Under the pieces are notes generated by a model. The model was given only the letters and a program-made list of their open reading frames with translations. It made no database searches and was not told the origin of the DNA. The position numbers were made by a program, and so were the translations under genes. Positions 27,945 to 35,742 of a DNA stretch of 39,842 bases are shown one piece after another (the stretch's first letter is position 1; each line of letters begins with the position of its first letter). The stretch comes from a virus, in the IMG/VR virus record IMGVR_UViG_3300045051_000490, positions 1 to 39,842 of that record. One strand, given 5' to 3'.

Positions 27945-28537
27945 GCGTAACCTTCGCCGTCATCACCGACATGAAGCGCCCTGAAAAGCTGGCGGCTTGC
28001 GTCAAGTCTATTCAGGCGTTGAAGATACCGCGCTTCGAGATCAACGTCTCGATTGATTACAAAGGCGAGGGCAAGTTAGGGGCGCTTAGGAATCGGGCGT
28101 GCAAGAAGGCCATCTACGGCACGCTGGTAGTCTGCGACGATGACATTCTATTTCGGGACGACTTCTATCAGGGCTTGGAGCGTTATGGAGATGATTGGGA
28201 TGTACTGTCCTGTATCTTGCTCAACCCTGATGGAACCCGTCATTGGGATTGGATGACTTACGGCGGGCCGACCGGCCATCACCTGCTAGGTTACGACGAG
28301 CCGGATGACGGCAATGTGTACCCGCCTGGCGGCCTGTGCGTCCTGAAGTACGCGACGTTTCTCAAAGTGCGCTGGGATGAAACCATCGGCTTCCAGCAGG
28401 GCGCGGCTGAAGATGTGGACTACGGCATACGCCTGCACAAAGCGGGCTATCAAGTCAAGTTCAACCCTTATTGCACGGCGGTACATGACGACCCCCGATA
28501 TACGCAATCGGGAAAGGTGGTAATACGGCATGGCTAG
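27941..28537 (+). CDS. Glycosyltransferase, GT-A fold with DDD motif
   Basis: The start MSVTFAVITDMKRPEKLAACVKSI and the sequence LGALRNRACKKAIYGTLVVCDDDILFR place the metal-binding Asp66-Asp68 at the end of the donor-binding half. The acceptor half contains PPGGLCVLKYATFL and GAAEDVDYGIRLHKAGYQVKF, typical of GT2/GT27-like enzymes (the late EDVD is catalytic in many). At 198 aa it is a minimal catalytic domain. It overlaps the connector gene by eight bases, tying glycan synthesis to virion assembly genes. Confidence 0.87.
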   Translation: MSVTFAVITDMKRPEKLAACVKSIQALKIPRFEINVSIDYKGEGKLGALRNRACKKAIYGTLVVCDDDILFRDDFYQGLERYGDDWDVLSCILLNPDGTRHWDWMTYGGPTGHHLLGYDEPDDGNVYPPGGLCVLKYATFLKVRWDETIGFQQGAAEDVDYGIRLHKAGYQVKFNPYCTAVHDDPRYTQSGKVVIRHG

Positions 28538-29120
28538 AACAACCATGTCGGATCTCATAACCCAACTGCGGGGGATGACCAACGCAGGCACGGCAGATTA
28601 CACAGTAGGGACTGTGGCGTATTGGTCAGATGACCAGCTCCAAGCCGTACTCGATCGCTTTCGCACCGATTACGTCGACCGCCCGCTCTATCCTGTCTTT
28701 GAGACGCAGCCCGCCGGAACGCTCCATGCCTATCGCTATATTAGCGGCGCACAGAACCTTGAAGCCACGGACGGCGGCACGGCGATCTTTGTTGTAAAAA
28801 GTATGGCGTTCAACCCGGTAGGAACGGCAACTTACACGCCCGACTACCCGCGCGGCGAAGTTACCTTTGTTGCTGACACTTTGGGGCAAAGCTACTATTT
28901 TACGGGCAGGGCGTATAACCTGAACAAGGCGGCGGCTGATGTGTGGCGCACCAAAGCGTCTTACTACTCGGTTTCGAGTATTGATTGGTCAACCGACAAC
29001 ATGAGCGTCAAGCGCAGCCAGGTCGTCAAGCAAGCCTATGATATGGCGCAATTCTACGAGCAGCAAGCAGGGCCGGAAAGCATTGACGTTTACCGGGGAG
29101 ATATGGACGCATGTTACTAG
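28530..29120 (+). CDS. Putative head-tail connector protein
   Basis: First morphogenesis gene after the glycan insert and directly before a head-closure protein. The N-terminal part (SDLITQLRGMTNAG...WSDDQLQAVLDRFR) resembles the helical bundle of gp15/gp6-type connectors. The middle is beta-rich, and the C-terminal helix (MSVKRSQVVKQAYDMAQFYEQQAG) is of the kind that packs on the portal. The role is assigned mainly from gene order. Confidence 0.75.
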   Translation: MARTTMSDLITQLRGMTNAGTADYTVGTVAYWSDDQLQAVLDRFRTDYVDRPLYPVFETQPAGTLHAYRYISGAQNLEATDGGTAIFVVKSMAFNPVGTATYTPDYPRGEVTFVADTLGQSYYFTGRAYNLNKAAADVWRTKASYYSVSSIDWSTDNMSVKRSQVVKQAYDMAQFYEQQAGPESIDVYRGDMDACY

Positions 29121-29467
29121 ACGCCGCCACACTCACCCAAATCCGGGCTGATATTGCCCAAATGTTACCCGACGTTTGTACGCTCTTGACGGCTACCACA
29201 ACCAGCGATGGCACGGGCGGGTGGAGCGAAACCTGGGGCACGGCGGTAGCAAGTTCCCCGTGTCGCCTGGATTACGTGCGCGGCAGAGAGATGGTGGTTG
29301 CCGGCGCATTACAGCCTTTTTCGGGGTGGATGTTTACCCTACCCTGGAACACGGCGATCACCACCAACTACCGCATTTCGCACAACGGCAACACTTACGC
29401 CGTGATTGGCGAAGATGCGGACAAGTCGTGGATTGCCAGCGTGCGCGCGCCTGCGGAGAGAGTATGA
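29111..29467 (+). CDS. Putative head-closure protein
   Basis: At 118 aa, with an N-terminal helix and a beta barrel (CRLDYVRGREMVVAGALQPFSGWMFTLPWNTAIT), then HNGNTYAVIGE, it matches SPP1 gp16-like stopper proteins in length, predicted fold and position between connector and tail-completion genes. It overlaps both. Confidence 0.8.
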   Translation: MLLDAATLTQIRADIAQMLPDVCTLLTATTTSDGTGGWSETWGTAVASSPCRLDYVRGREMVVAGALQPFSGWMFTLPWNTAITTNYRISHNGNTYAVIGEDADKSWIASVRAPAERV

Positions 29468-29790
29468 CCGTCACGGTAAAGCTCGACACACGGGCATTAG
29501 ACGCCCTGGCCAAGAACCTGGACACGAACACGGACGGGGCGCTGAAGGCGCTTGCTTATCAGGTCGAAGGGCGGGCCAAGAGCCTGGCGCCCGTCGATAC
29601 CGGGGCGCTGAAAGGTAGCATCTGGACAGACCGCAAGCGGGCGGGGCTTTACCACGTAAGCGACGGCGTTGAATATGGGCTATTCAACGAATTAGGCACT
29701 TCCCGCATGGCGGCGCATCCGTTCATGGTGCCTGCAGTCGAAGGCGTAGCGGGCGAAGTGGCGGAGCGCTTCAAGGAATTATTCAAATGA
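29464..29790 (+). CDS. Tail-completion protein, HK97 gp10-like
   Basis: The start at 29464 overlaps the previous stop. APVDTGALKGSIW, YHVSDGVEYGLFNELGTSRMAAHPFMVPAVE is the diagnostic HK97-gp10 motif series. The family joins the tail terminator to the head. 108 aa, usual size. Confidence 0.93.
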   Translation: MTVTVKLDTRALDALAKNLDTNTDGALKALAYQVEGRAKSLAPVDTGALKGSIWTDRKRAGLYHVSDGVEYGLFNELGTSRMAAHPFMVPAVEGVAGEVAERFKELFK

Positions 29791-30197
29791 GCGATTACTT
29801 TGGCGCGATGGGCACGGCACTATTCTCCGCCCTTTCAGGCGGGACGGCGCTTACTGCCGAGCTGGGCGGCACGGCGATTTACAACACGCAAGCGCCCGAT
29901 AACAAAGCCCTGCCCTACGTGGTTTACAGCCACCAGGGGGGCGGGCCGAACAACATCACCAAGTCAGATTTGCGCGAAAACGTGTGGTACGTGCGTGCGT
30001 ACGGGCCTACGCTGGCGAAAGCTACCGCAATTGATAGACAAATTGACGCAATTCTCAACAGAAAGGCTCTTAGCGTGTCCGGTTACGCATGTTTTTGGTG
30101 CGCGCGTGAGCAAGATTTTCAAATCGTGGAAACCCCGGCGAGTGGCACACACATTTACAGCGCCGGTGCATTTTATCGCATTCGGATAACAGATTAG
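29787..30197 (+). CDS. Tail terminator protein, DUF3168 type
   Basis: AIYNTQAPDNKALPYVVYSHQGG, WYVRAYGPTLAKATAIDRQIDAIL and a closing HIYSAGAFYRIRI define the gpU/DUF3168-like terminator that caps the tail tube. 136 aa. Overlaps the gp10-like gene by four bases. Confidence 0.9.
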   Translation: MSDYFGAMGTALFSALSGGTALTAELGGTAIYNTQAPDNKALPYVVYSHQGGGPNNITKSDLRENVWYVRAYGPTLAKATAIDRQIDAILNRKALSVSGYACFWCAREQDFQIVETPASGTHIYSAGAFYRIRITD

Positions 30198-30208
30198 GAG
30201 ATACAACC

Positions 30209-30616
30209 ATGAGTGAGTACGCCGGATCAGCAATGTATTTAGCCTGGGTTTACAGCGGCGGGACAGTCAATCTCGACGCCGACTCACGGCAGTTCGATTG
30301 GTCGCCAACCAAAAATTGGATTGACGCGACCGCAGGTAAGGATCAATTCGAGCATCTTTTGCCGTCCTACGGCACCGGGCAGGACATCCAGGTTCCTATG
30401 CTGGCGCAGGTGGGCGGGTCAGTCCTCGCCGCCGCAATCGGGGCAGACGTCGCCGGTACGCTGGTTTACGGCCCGGAAGGCACGGCCACGGGCGCGCCGA
30501 AATACTCTATCCCCGCCACAAGCGCCGGGCCGGGTTGGTCGTCACCGTTCAACGATGTCACGGTGATTACGGGCCAATTCCGCCAGACGGCGGTACACGT
30601 TGCGGGTAATTTCTAA
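30209..30616 (+). CDS. Major tail protein (tail tube)
   Basis: AGGAGATACAACC provides the ribosome site. The 135-aa protein is beta-rich with DADSRQFDWSPTKNWIDATAGKDQFEHLLP and a C-terminal INTERNAL beta hairpin region around residues 110-135. It lies between the tail terminator and the assembly-chaperone pair, the invariant place of the tail tube gene. It is shorter than lambda gpV but typical of many siphoviruses. Confidence 0.85.
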   Translation: MSEYAGSAMYLAWVYSGGTVNLDADSRQFDWSPTKNWIDATAGKDQFEHLLPSYGTGQDIQVPMLAQVGGSVLAAAIGADVAGTLVYGPEGTATGAPKYSIPATSAGPGWSSPFNDVTVITGQFRQTAVHVAGNF

Positions 30617-30870
30617 TGGCTGACTTCGTAACGAAAGAAGGGCGCGAAATAACCTTTGACTTGGATGCTATTTCTATCAAGGAATATCGCGCCCTATTCG
30701 ACCCAAAACAGAAGCAAGCCGAAGAAGATGAAACCGCCGTCAAGGTTTCCGGTCTTACGATGGATGAATATACAAGCCTATCCGTCAACGACCAGAAGCG
30801 GTTTTTTGCGGCGCTTGTTGCCCGCGCTAGTGGGCCTGTCAACCCAAACTTGCCAAGCGCATCTTCTTAG
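30616..30870 (+). CDS. Tail assembly chaperone, gpG-like
   Basis: The 84-aa zero-frame product resembles gpG-type chaperones: an N-terminal beta strand (FVTKEGREITFDLDAISIKEYRAL) and an acidic helical middle. It stops at 30868-30870 and is extended in part of the protein population by a -1 frameshift at 30843-30849. It helps assemble tape measure and tube proteins and is absent from the finished virion. Confidence 0.9.
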   Translation: MADFVTKEGREITFDLDAISIKEYRALFDPKQKQAEEDETAVKVSGLTMDEYTSLSVNDQKRFFAALVARASGPVNPNLPSASS

Positions 30871-31082
30871 CGTTTGAGTTCCCGAAAGACAACGAAATGC
30901 CGCTCGAATACTGGCGCTGGCATATCGCAAGGGAGTTCGGGTGGACACTCGCCCAGGTAGATGCGCTGAGTTTGGCTGATCTTGACGAATACTTCCAGGT
31001 AAGCGAAGGATTGGTCAAGGCGCGAGAGCAAGAAGCGAAAGTGAGGCAGCGTGGCGGAAAGGGTAGCAAGTCTATACGCTGA
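30616..31082 (+). CDS. Frameshifted tail assembly chaperone, gpGT-like
   Basis: Zero-frame reading to the AAC codon ending at 30849, then -1 reading from CTT at 30849 to the stop at 31080-31082, gives a fusion of 155 aa. The added T part (LAKRIFLAFEFPKDNEMPLEYWRWHIAREFGWTLAQ) is a typical T domain with its conserved Trp residues, and it has no ribosome site of its own. This matches the G/GT arrangement conserved in siphoviruses. The T frame overlaps the tape measure gene by 32 bases. Confidence 0.9.
30843..30849 (+). other. -1 ribosomal frameshift site CCCAAAC
   Basis: CCCAAAC stands in the exact X-XXY-YYZ phase of the gpG frame (aaC CCA AAC). After slipping, reading continues in the T frame without a stop for 77 codons, whereas the zero frame stops 21 bases later. 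Confidence 0.92.
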
Positions 31083-33153
31083 AATTGGCGCGGACACCAG
31101 TAAGTTTAAGGCTGGTATTGACGACGTTAAGGGCGGCCTCACCGGGGCGTCTGCCGATATAAAGAAGTTTAGCACCACCTTTAATTCATCCTTCATTACG
31201 GGACTGAATAAAGGCAAGCTATCGGCGGGCGACTTTGGCAACGCCCTGGTAGATGCGGCAGACAAGGCGGGTTTAGGTACGACCGAGATCCGCAAGATGG
31301 CCGGGGCGACCGGGCTATTCAGCAAAGAGCAGATCAACGCCGCCACGGTATCAGCGGCGACCGCCGAGAAAGCGCAGCAATTAGCCGAGGCAGTTAGAAC
31401 CGGCGAGATGACCACGCGCGACGCGGGCAAGGCGATGAAAGAGTTCGCCGCTGCGCAGCAGGTTTCTAGCACCGCCACACAGGGTCTGATTGCCGGACTG
31501 AAAGGCTTAGCCGTCGCAGGCGGGATAGCAATCGGGGTAGGGCTCGCCATCAAGAAGGGCATTGACGCCACGGCAGGCGCTACCCTGAATTACGCCAAAC
31601 AGGTACGCAATCTTACCATCGAAATCGGGGCAGCCCCGGAAGAAGCGTCAAAACTTATTCAAGTTGCTGACGATATGGGGATTGAGTTCGGGCAGCTTGA
31701 AACGGCGCTAGAAGGTGCAATCAGGAAGGGCGTCAAGCCGACGATTTCAGGCATTGCGGAACTTAGCGACCAGTACCTAAAACTTGCCCCGGGCGTCGAG
31801 CGCACCAAGTTTCTGTTCGATAACTTTGGACGCAGCGGCGCAGACCTGGCGCGCTTGATGGAGCTGGGTAGCACCCAAATCAAGACTATGGGCGACAGCA
31901 TCGAGGGCACGGCACGCCTGATGGACGGCAAAGCGCTGGTTGCGGCAGAGCAGTACCGCATTGCTCTTGACGATATGGGCGACGCCGCCGAAGATGCGAA
32001 GTTGTCACTAGGGCGCGGCCTGATCCCTGCCCTTTCGCAGTTCACCAAGCTCACCGCCAATCTGTTCCAGCTGCGCAGCGGCAACCTGGCAGACGATTAC
32101 CGCAATATCTTCAAGGCGCTGACTGACTTCAAGCGCGGCTGGTCAGATATGGACTTGAACGCGTCGGCTATCGCGTCGGGCATGGGCATCAAAGAAACCG
32201 GGGCGCTTGCCAACGCCATCAAGAGCGCAGACGCCGCCAAACAAGCCCAAACCATGACCGACGAACAGGCCGCCGCACAGGAAGCGGCCACTAAGCGCAC
32301 CCAGGAGCATACCGCCGCCATGCGCGAGCAGGGCATTGAGGGCGGCTTGGGTAAGTCGCAGATGGAAACCTACAACGCTTCTGTCTATGCTATGGCAGAA
32401 GCGGAGAAAACCGCCGCGCAAGCCGCCCAGAACGCCGGGGATGCCTTCTTTTATGCCAACCTAAAAACGCAAGATTGGATTGACACGCTGGGCACGGACA
32501 TCAGCGGCAAGATTTCCGGCTGGATGAATACGATTGACTATGAATTAGCGGGCGGGGGCAAGCTCGACGCGGTGGCAGAGAAAATCCATACCGCCATCCT
32601 GAAAGGCGCAATCCAGCCCGACGAAGCCAAGAAATTCTTGGCGCCCTTGTTCGTCCAAAGCCAGCTTTTACAGGTAGAGCTAGGTAACATCAACGCGCAG
32701 CAGGCGCAAAAGAATATATCTGAGCAGCTCAATATTCCGTTACAGGAAGCCAAAAAGCTAATTGAAGAAGTCAAGGCGGCGGGACAATTCGACCTGCAAA
32801 GCACCATTACGGTTTATATGGATCTCGTCACGCGCGCCAATTCGGGTACGGGCTACGTCACGGCGGATCAGGCCAACCAAATCAAGAAACTCATTCCAGA
32901 ACTTCCTGGCGTGAATAACAAGCGCGCGGTAGGCGGGCCGGTAATGGCTGGCTCCCCCTATCTGGTAGGCGAGCGCGGCCCTGAGTTATTCGTACCACGC
33001 CAAAACGGGAACATCATACCGAACGGCGCAAGCGGCGGCGATACCTACGTTACCAACGAAAACCACTTCCACAGCGCCGGGGCGGTTGCCCTCGGTATGG
33101 CGATTGTCGCCACGGGGCGCAGAAGCAGATTAGACGCAAGTATGGGCATGTGA
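31051..33153 (+). CDS. Tape measure protein
   Basis: 700 aa, starting at a GTG with AGGCAGC upstream. ASLYAEIGADTSKFKAGIDDVKGGL is the usual opening of tape measures. Long Ala/Lys-rich helices, a hydrophobic stretch around 140-180 (LIAGLKGLAVAGGIAIGVGLAIKKG) that may act in membrane passage, and a C-terminal GSPYLVGERGPELFVP motif common in this class follow. The length suggests a tail of about 100 nm by the usual 0.15 nm per residue. It follows the chaperone pair. Confidence 0.95.
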   Translation: MAERVASLYAEIGADTSKFKAGIDDVKGGLTGASADIKKFSTTFNSSFITGLNKGKLSAGDFGNALVDAADKAGLGTTEIRKMAGATGLFSKEQINAATVSAATAEKAQQLAEAVRTGEMTTRDAGKAMKEFAAAQQVSSTATQGLIAGLKGLAVAGGIAIGVGLAIKKGIDATAGATLNYAKQVRNLTIEIGAAPEEASKLIQVADDMGIEFGQLETALEGAIRKGVKPTISGIAELSDQYLKLAPGVERTKFLFDNFGRSGADLARLMELGSTQIKTMGDSIEGTARLMDGKALVAAEQYRIALDDMGDAAEDAKLSLGRGLIPALSQFTKLTANLFQLRSGNLADDYRNIFKALTDFKRGWSDMDLNASAIASGMGIKETGALANAIKSADAAKQAQTMTDEQAAAQEAATKRTQEHTAAMREQGIEGGLGKSQMETYNASVYAMAEAEKTAAQAAQNAGDAFFYANLKTQDWIDTLGTDISGKISGWMNTIDYELAGGGKLDAVAEKIHTAILKGAIQPDEAKKFLAPLFVQSQLLQVELGNINAQQAQKNISEQLNIPLQEAKKLIEEVKAAGQFDLQSTITVYMDLVTRANSGTGYVTADQANQIKKLIPELPGVNNKRAVGGPVMAGSPYLVGERGPELFVPRQNGNIIPNGASGGDTYVTNENHFHSAGAVALGMAIVATGRRSRLDASMGM

Positions 33154-33157
33154 ATAG

Positions 33158-34483
33158 ATGACACAAGTCCTAAAACTATCCAGCACCAATAACGGCGATG
33201 TAGACCTTGTAGGCGGCACAATCCTATGGCGCATGGGCGGGTGGGAAACCACGACCGCCAAGGACCTGGTGTGGGAGACGATTGACCTGATCTCCACCGC
33301 CGCGGACGCCAACATCCGCACCGAACAGGCCAGGATTGACGCCATCCTCGAAGAAGCAAGGCAGTTCCACGCCGACCCGAGCCGGGTTAATCCCGTGTGG
33401 CTGTACTGGCAATCTGAAGGGGAAGGGGTCAAGCGGTCATGCGTCTACGATGGCGAGAGCGCCATTCTGACAGACCAGCGCCTATCGCCATTGCTCAACG
33501 CTGGCGGGGCAGCCCTGCGGCTGGCCATCGAGCGCGCGCCGCTATGGGAAGCCGACGCCGGGACGGTCATCACGGCAGGCACGGCGATCAGCACCAACGG
33601 CGGGCACGTGCATCTGAGCTATGCCGCCGGGACTTTGCCAGGGCGCATCGACTACTTTAAGGCCACTTTTAACGAAGAAACCAACGTCACCGGCAAATTA
33701 TATTTTGGCCTGAAGCCGGTCGATTACTACGCCGGGACGGTCTATGCCGACTTCAATCCTTTATGGGAATGCGAGAAAGGCACTTCACCGATTGCAGGCG
33801 GGAGCGCCGTAGCAGACGGCAACGCCAGCGGGGGCACGGTGCAGCGCATCCCCTTTACCAATAACACGGGGCTAGTGGAGCGCCTGGCGCTCAAGGTGGG
33901 CGACGTTTTATCCGGCAACTACGCGGCGATGGCGGGCGAATATACCGCCGTCCTGCGTTATAAGCGGGTTATCTCGAACGGCGAATACCGCATCCGGACG
34001 CGGGTCGGCTTTTCGGGCGGGTCTGAAAGCTACGTCGCTGGAGATGTGTATATCTCAGGTGCGACCCTGGTAGGCTTCCAGCTTATCGAATTAGGTCACA
34101 TCAAAATCCCCGTGACCGGGATGCGCCAAAACCTGAGCATTGCCAACGCAGGCTTTTTTATCGACATCGAGCAGGTGGTGGGCACGACCGGAGTGATTGA
34201 CCTGGATTGTGTCTATCTCATTCCGGCAGAACATCAAGCCGTCTGTGAAAACGGCCTGAGTACCACCGTCGGCCCGCTGTGGTTCTACACCGCACCTAAT
34301 GAAGAACAAAGCAGCCTGAGCGGGTATTCCACGGGCTACTTAGGCAGCAAGGAAGTGTTTACGAATTGGGAATACCCGAATAGAAACGGGGCAATCCTGG
34401 TAGTGGTGGACGGGACAGACCTTCATAATACCGTGGGCGTGGAACTGAAAATATTCCCACGCTGGGCAACCTTTAGAGTATGA
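33158..34483 (+). CDS. Putative distal tail structural protein, 441 aa
   Basis: Follows the tape measure, where siphoviruses encode the distal tail protein. The sequence is mainly beta with WEADAGTVITAGTAISTNGGHVHLSYA and repeated Gly/Thr-rich strands, and it looks like two or three jelly-roll or carbohydrate-binding-like domains. I do not recognise the family, so the name rests on position and composition. Confidence 0.65.
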   Translation: MTQVLKLSSTNNGDVDLVGGTILWRMGGWETTTAKDLVWETIDLISTAADANIRTEQARIDAILEEARQFHADPSRVNPVWLYWQSEGEGVKRSCVYDGESAILTDQRLSPLLNAGGAALRLAIERAPLWEADAGTVITAGTAISTNGGHVHLSYAAGTLPGRIDYFKATFNEETNVTGKLYFGLKPVDYYAGTVYADFNPLWECEKGTSPIAGGSAVADGNASGGTVQRIPFTNNTGLVERLALKVGDVLSGNYAAMAGEYTAVLRYKRVISNGEYRIRTRVGFSGGSESYVAGDVYISGATLVGFQLIELGHIKIPVTGMRQNLSIANAGFFIDIEQVVGTTGVIDLDCVYLIPAEHQAVCENGLSTTVGPLWFYTAPNEEQSSLSGYSTGYLGSKEVFTNWEYPNRNGAILVVVDGTDLHNTVGVELKIFPRWATFRV

Positions 34484-35742
34484 GAAATTTACGCCTATAC
34501 AGCAGGGCCGCAGAAGGAACGCCCGTTTTTGCCCGTGACATCTCGAACGACGCGACGGGCTGGCGGCGCTCTATTCGCAGGGACGGCGGGTACTGGCAGG
34601 GGTCGTTCAAGCTGACGGGCGACTTCTCCGACCTGCACACGTTTTTTTATCAATACTTAGGCGGGCATCTCGAAGAAAAAAGCAACGGCTTTGTCACCTG
34701 GGAAGGCTTGCTCTATGAGATGGAATTATCGGTAGGGGGCGTGACTAGGCGCCGCAGCTTAGACCTCCTATACAACAAAGTCACGACACGCTATATCAAT
34801 GAAGATAACGAGAACATCACCGGGACGCCCGCCAGCAACGCTACCAGCATTGCCAAGTATTCCACGCGGGAAGAACTGCTCCTGCTCGACGGCTACACGG
34901 AAACCGCCGCCAATACCCGCCGCGATACCTTCCTGAACGAGCATTGCTATCCGTGGGCGCGAGCGGTAGGGGCGGGCCTGGGCGGGGGTGAAGCGACCTT
35001 GAATGTCGTCGCCGCTGGGTACGCTCTTACGACTAACTGGCAGTATGCAGGCACAGCGGTTGCAGACGGCGGAACGGTCAACCTGAGCGACTACATGGGC
35101 ACCATCGTTGCCGCGCATTGCCCGCTCGTGTACACGGGCGGGATTGCCGCCAACACCCTGCAAGTGGTCAAGACGACCAACGTCCCCGCGCGGGCGTGGG
35201 ATCTTATGATGGATTTGGTCGATTTGGGCGGCACCGTGGGCGCACCCTACCGGGCGTATGTCGGCAACGGCAGGCGCTTCTATTATGAGCAGATCGGCAC
35301 CGCGCCTGAGTATTACCTGAGAAACGGCGGCTTATACGGCTCGCCTGGCGGCAGGGTAGAAGCCGACCCGTGGGCGGTGCAGCCTGCCGTGGTGCGGGAT
35401 ATGTCCTGGCCGGTGAGCGCCTACGATAAAGGGTCGTGGCTGCTTGATGGCAGGGACTTTTATATTGAGGAAGTCGAAGTCTCGGACCCCGGCGTGTTAG
35501 TCCTGAAGACCGATCTATTCGAAGAATCAGAAATCCTTGCCGCACAGCAGGCATACCAAATCCAGCTAGAGCAGGAAAGCGGCGGGGGAATGGGCGCGGC
35601 GGGATCCGGGCGCGGCTCGCTCAACTGGAAGCGCGCGGCGGGCATCCCTGAAGATCAATGGAGCAAATTGACCAATGCCGACAAATGGCAGTACAAAGGC
35701 ATCGGTAAGCGGCGTAAAGCATTGAAGAAGATGAAGCGATGA
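34480..35742 (+). CDS. Putative baseplate hub/tail-tip protein, 420 aa
   Basis: Overlaps the preceding gene by four bases. WRRSIRRDGGYWQGSFKLTGDFSDLHTFFYQYLGGHLEE looks like the first hub domain of Tal-like proteins; YIEEVEVSDPGVLVLKTDLFEESEI near residue 330-350 is another barrel strand. The C-terminal 50 residues are Gly-rich then basic (WQYKGIGKRRKALKKMKR). A central role in the tail tip is inferred from order, between distal tail protein and tailspike. Confidence 0.65.
   Translation: MRNLRLYSRAAEGTPVFARDISNDATGWRRSIRRDGGYWQGSFKLTGDFSDLHTFFYQYLGGHLEEKSNGFVTWEGLLYEMELSVGGVTRRRSLDLLYNKVTTRYINEDNENITGTPASNATSIAKYSTREELLLLDGYTETAANTRRDTFLNEHCYPWARAVGAGLGGGEATLNVVAAGYALTTNWQYAGTAVADGGTVNLSDYMGTIVAAHCPLVYTGGIAANTLQVVKTTNVPARAWDLMMDLVDLGGTVGAPYRAYVGNGRRFYYEQIGTAPEYYLRNGGLYGSPGGRVEADPWAVQPAVVRDMSWPVSAYDKGSWLLDGRDFYIEEVEVSDPGVLVLKTDLFEESEILAAQQAYQIQLEQESGGGMGAAGSGRGSLNWKRAAGIPEDQWSKLTNADKWQYKGIGKRRKALKKMKR

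Noticed and set aside
30801-30807. GTTTTTT in the gpG-like gene as an alternative slippery site.
   Set aside because: A -1 slip there meets a stop after seven codons and cannot reach the T frame.
30867-31571. A 234-codon minus-strand frame opposite the tape measure start.
   Set aside because: Shadow of the Ala/Lys-rich tape measure coding strand; no promoter or ribosome site on the minus strand in this late region.
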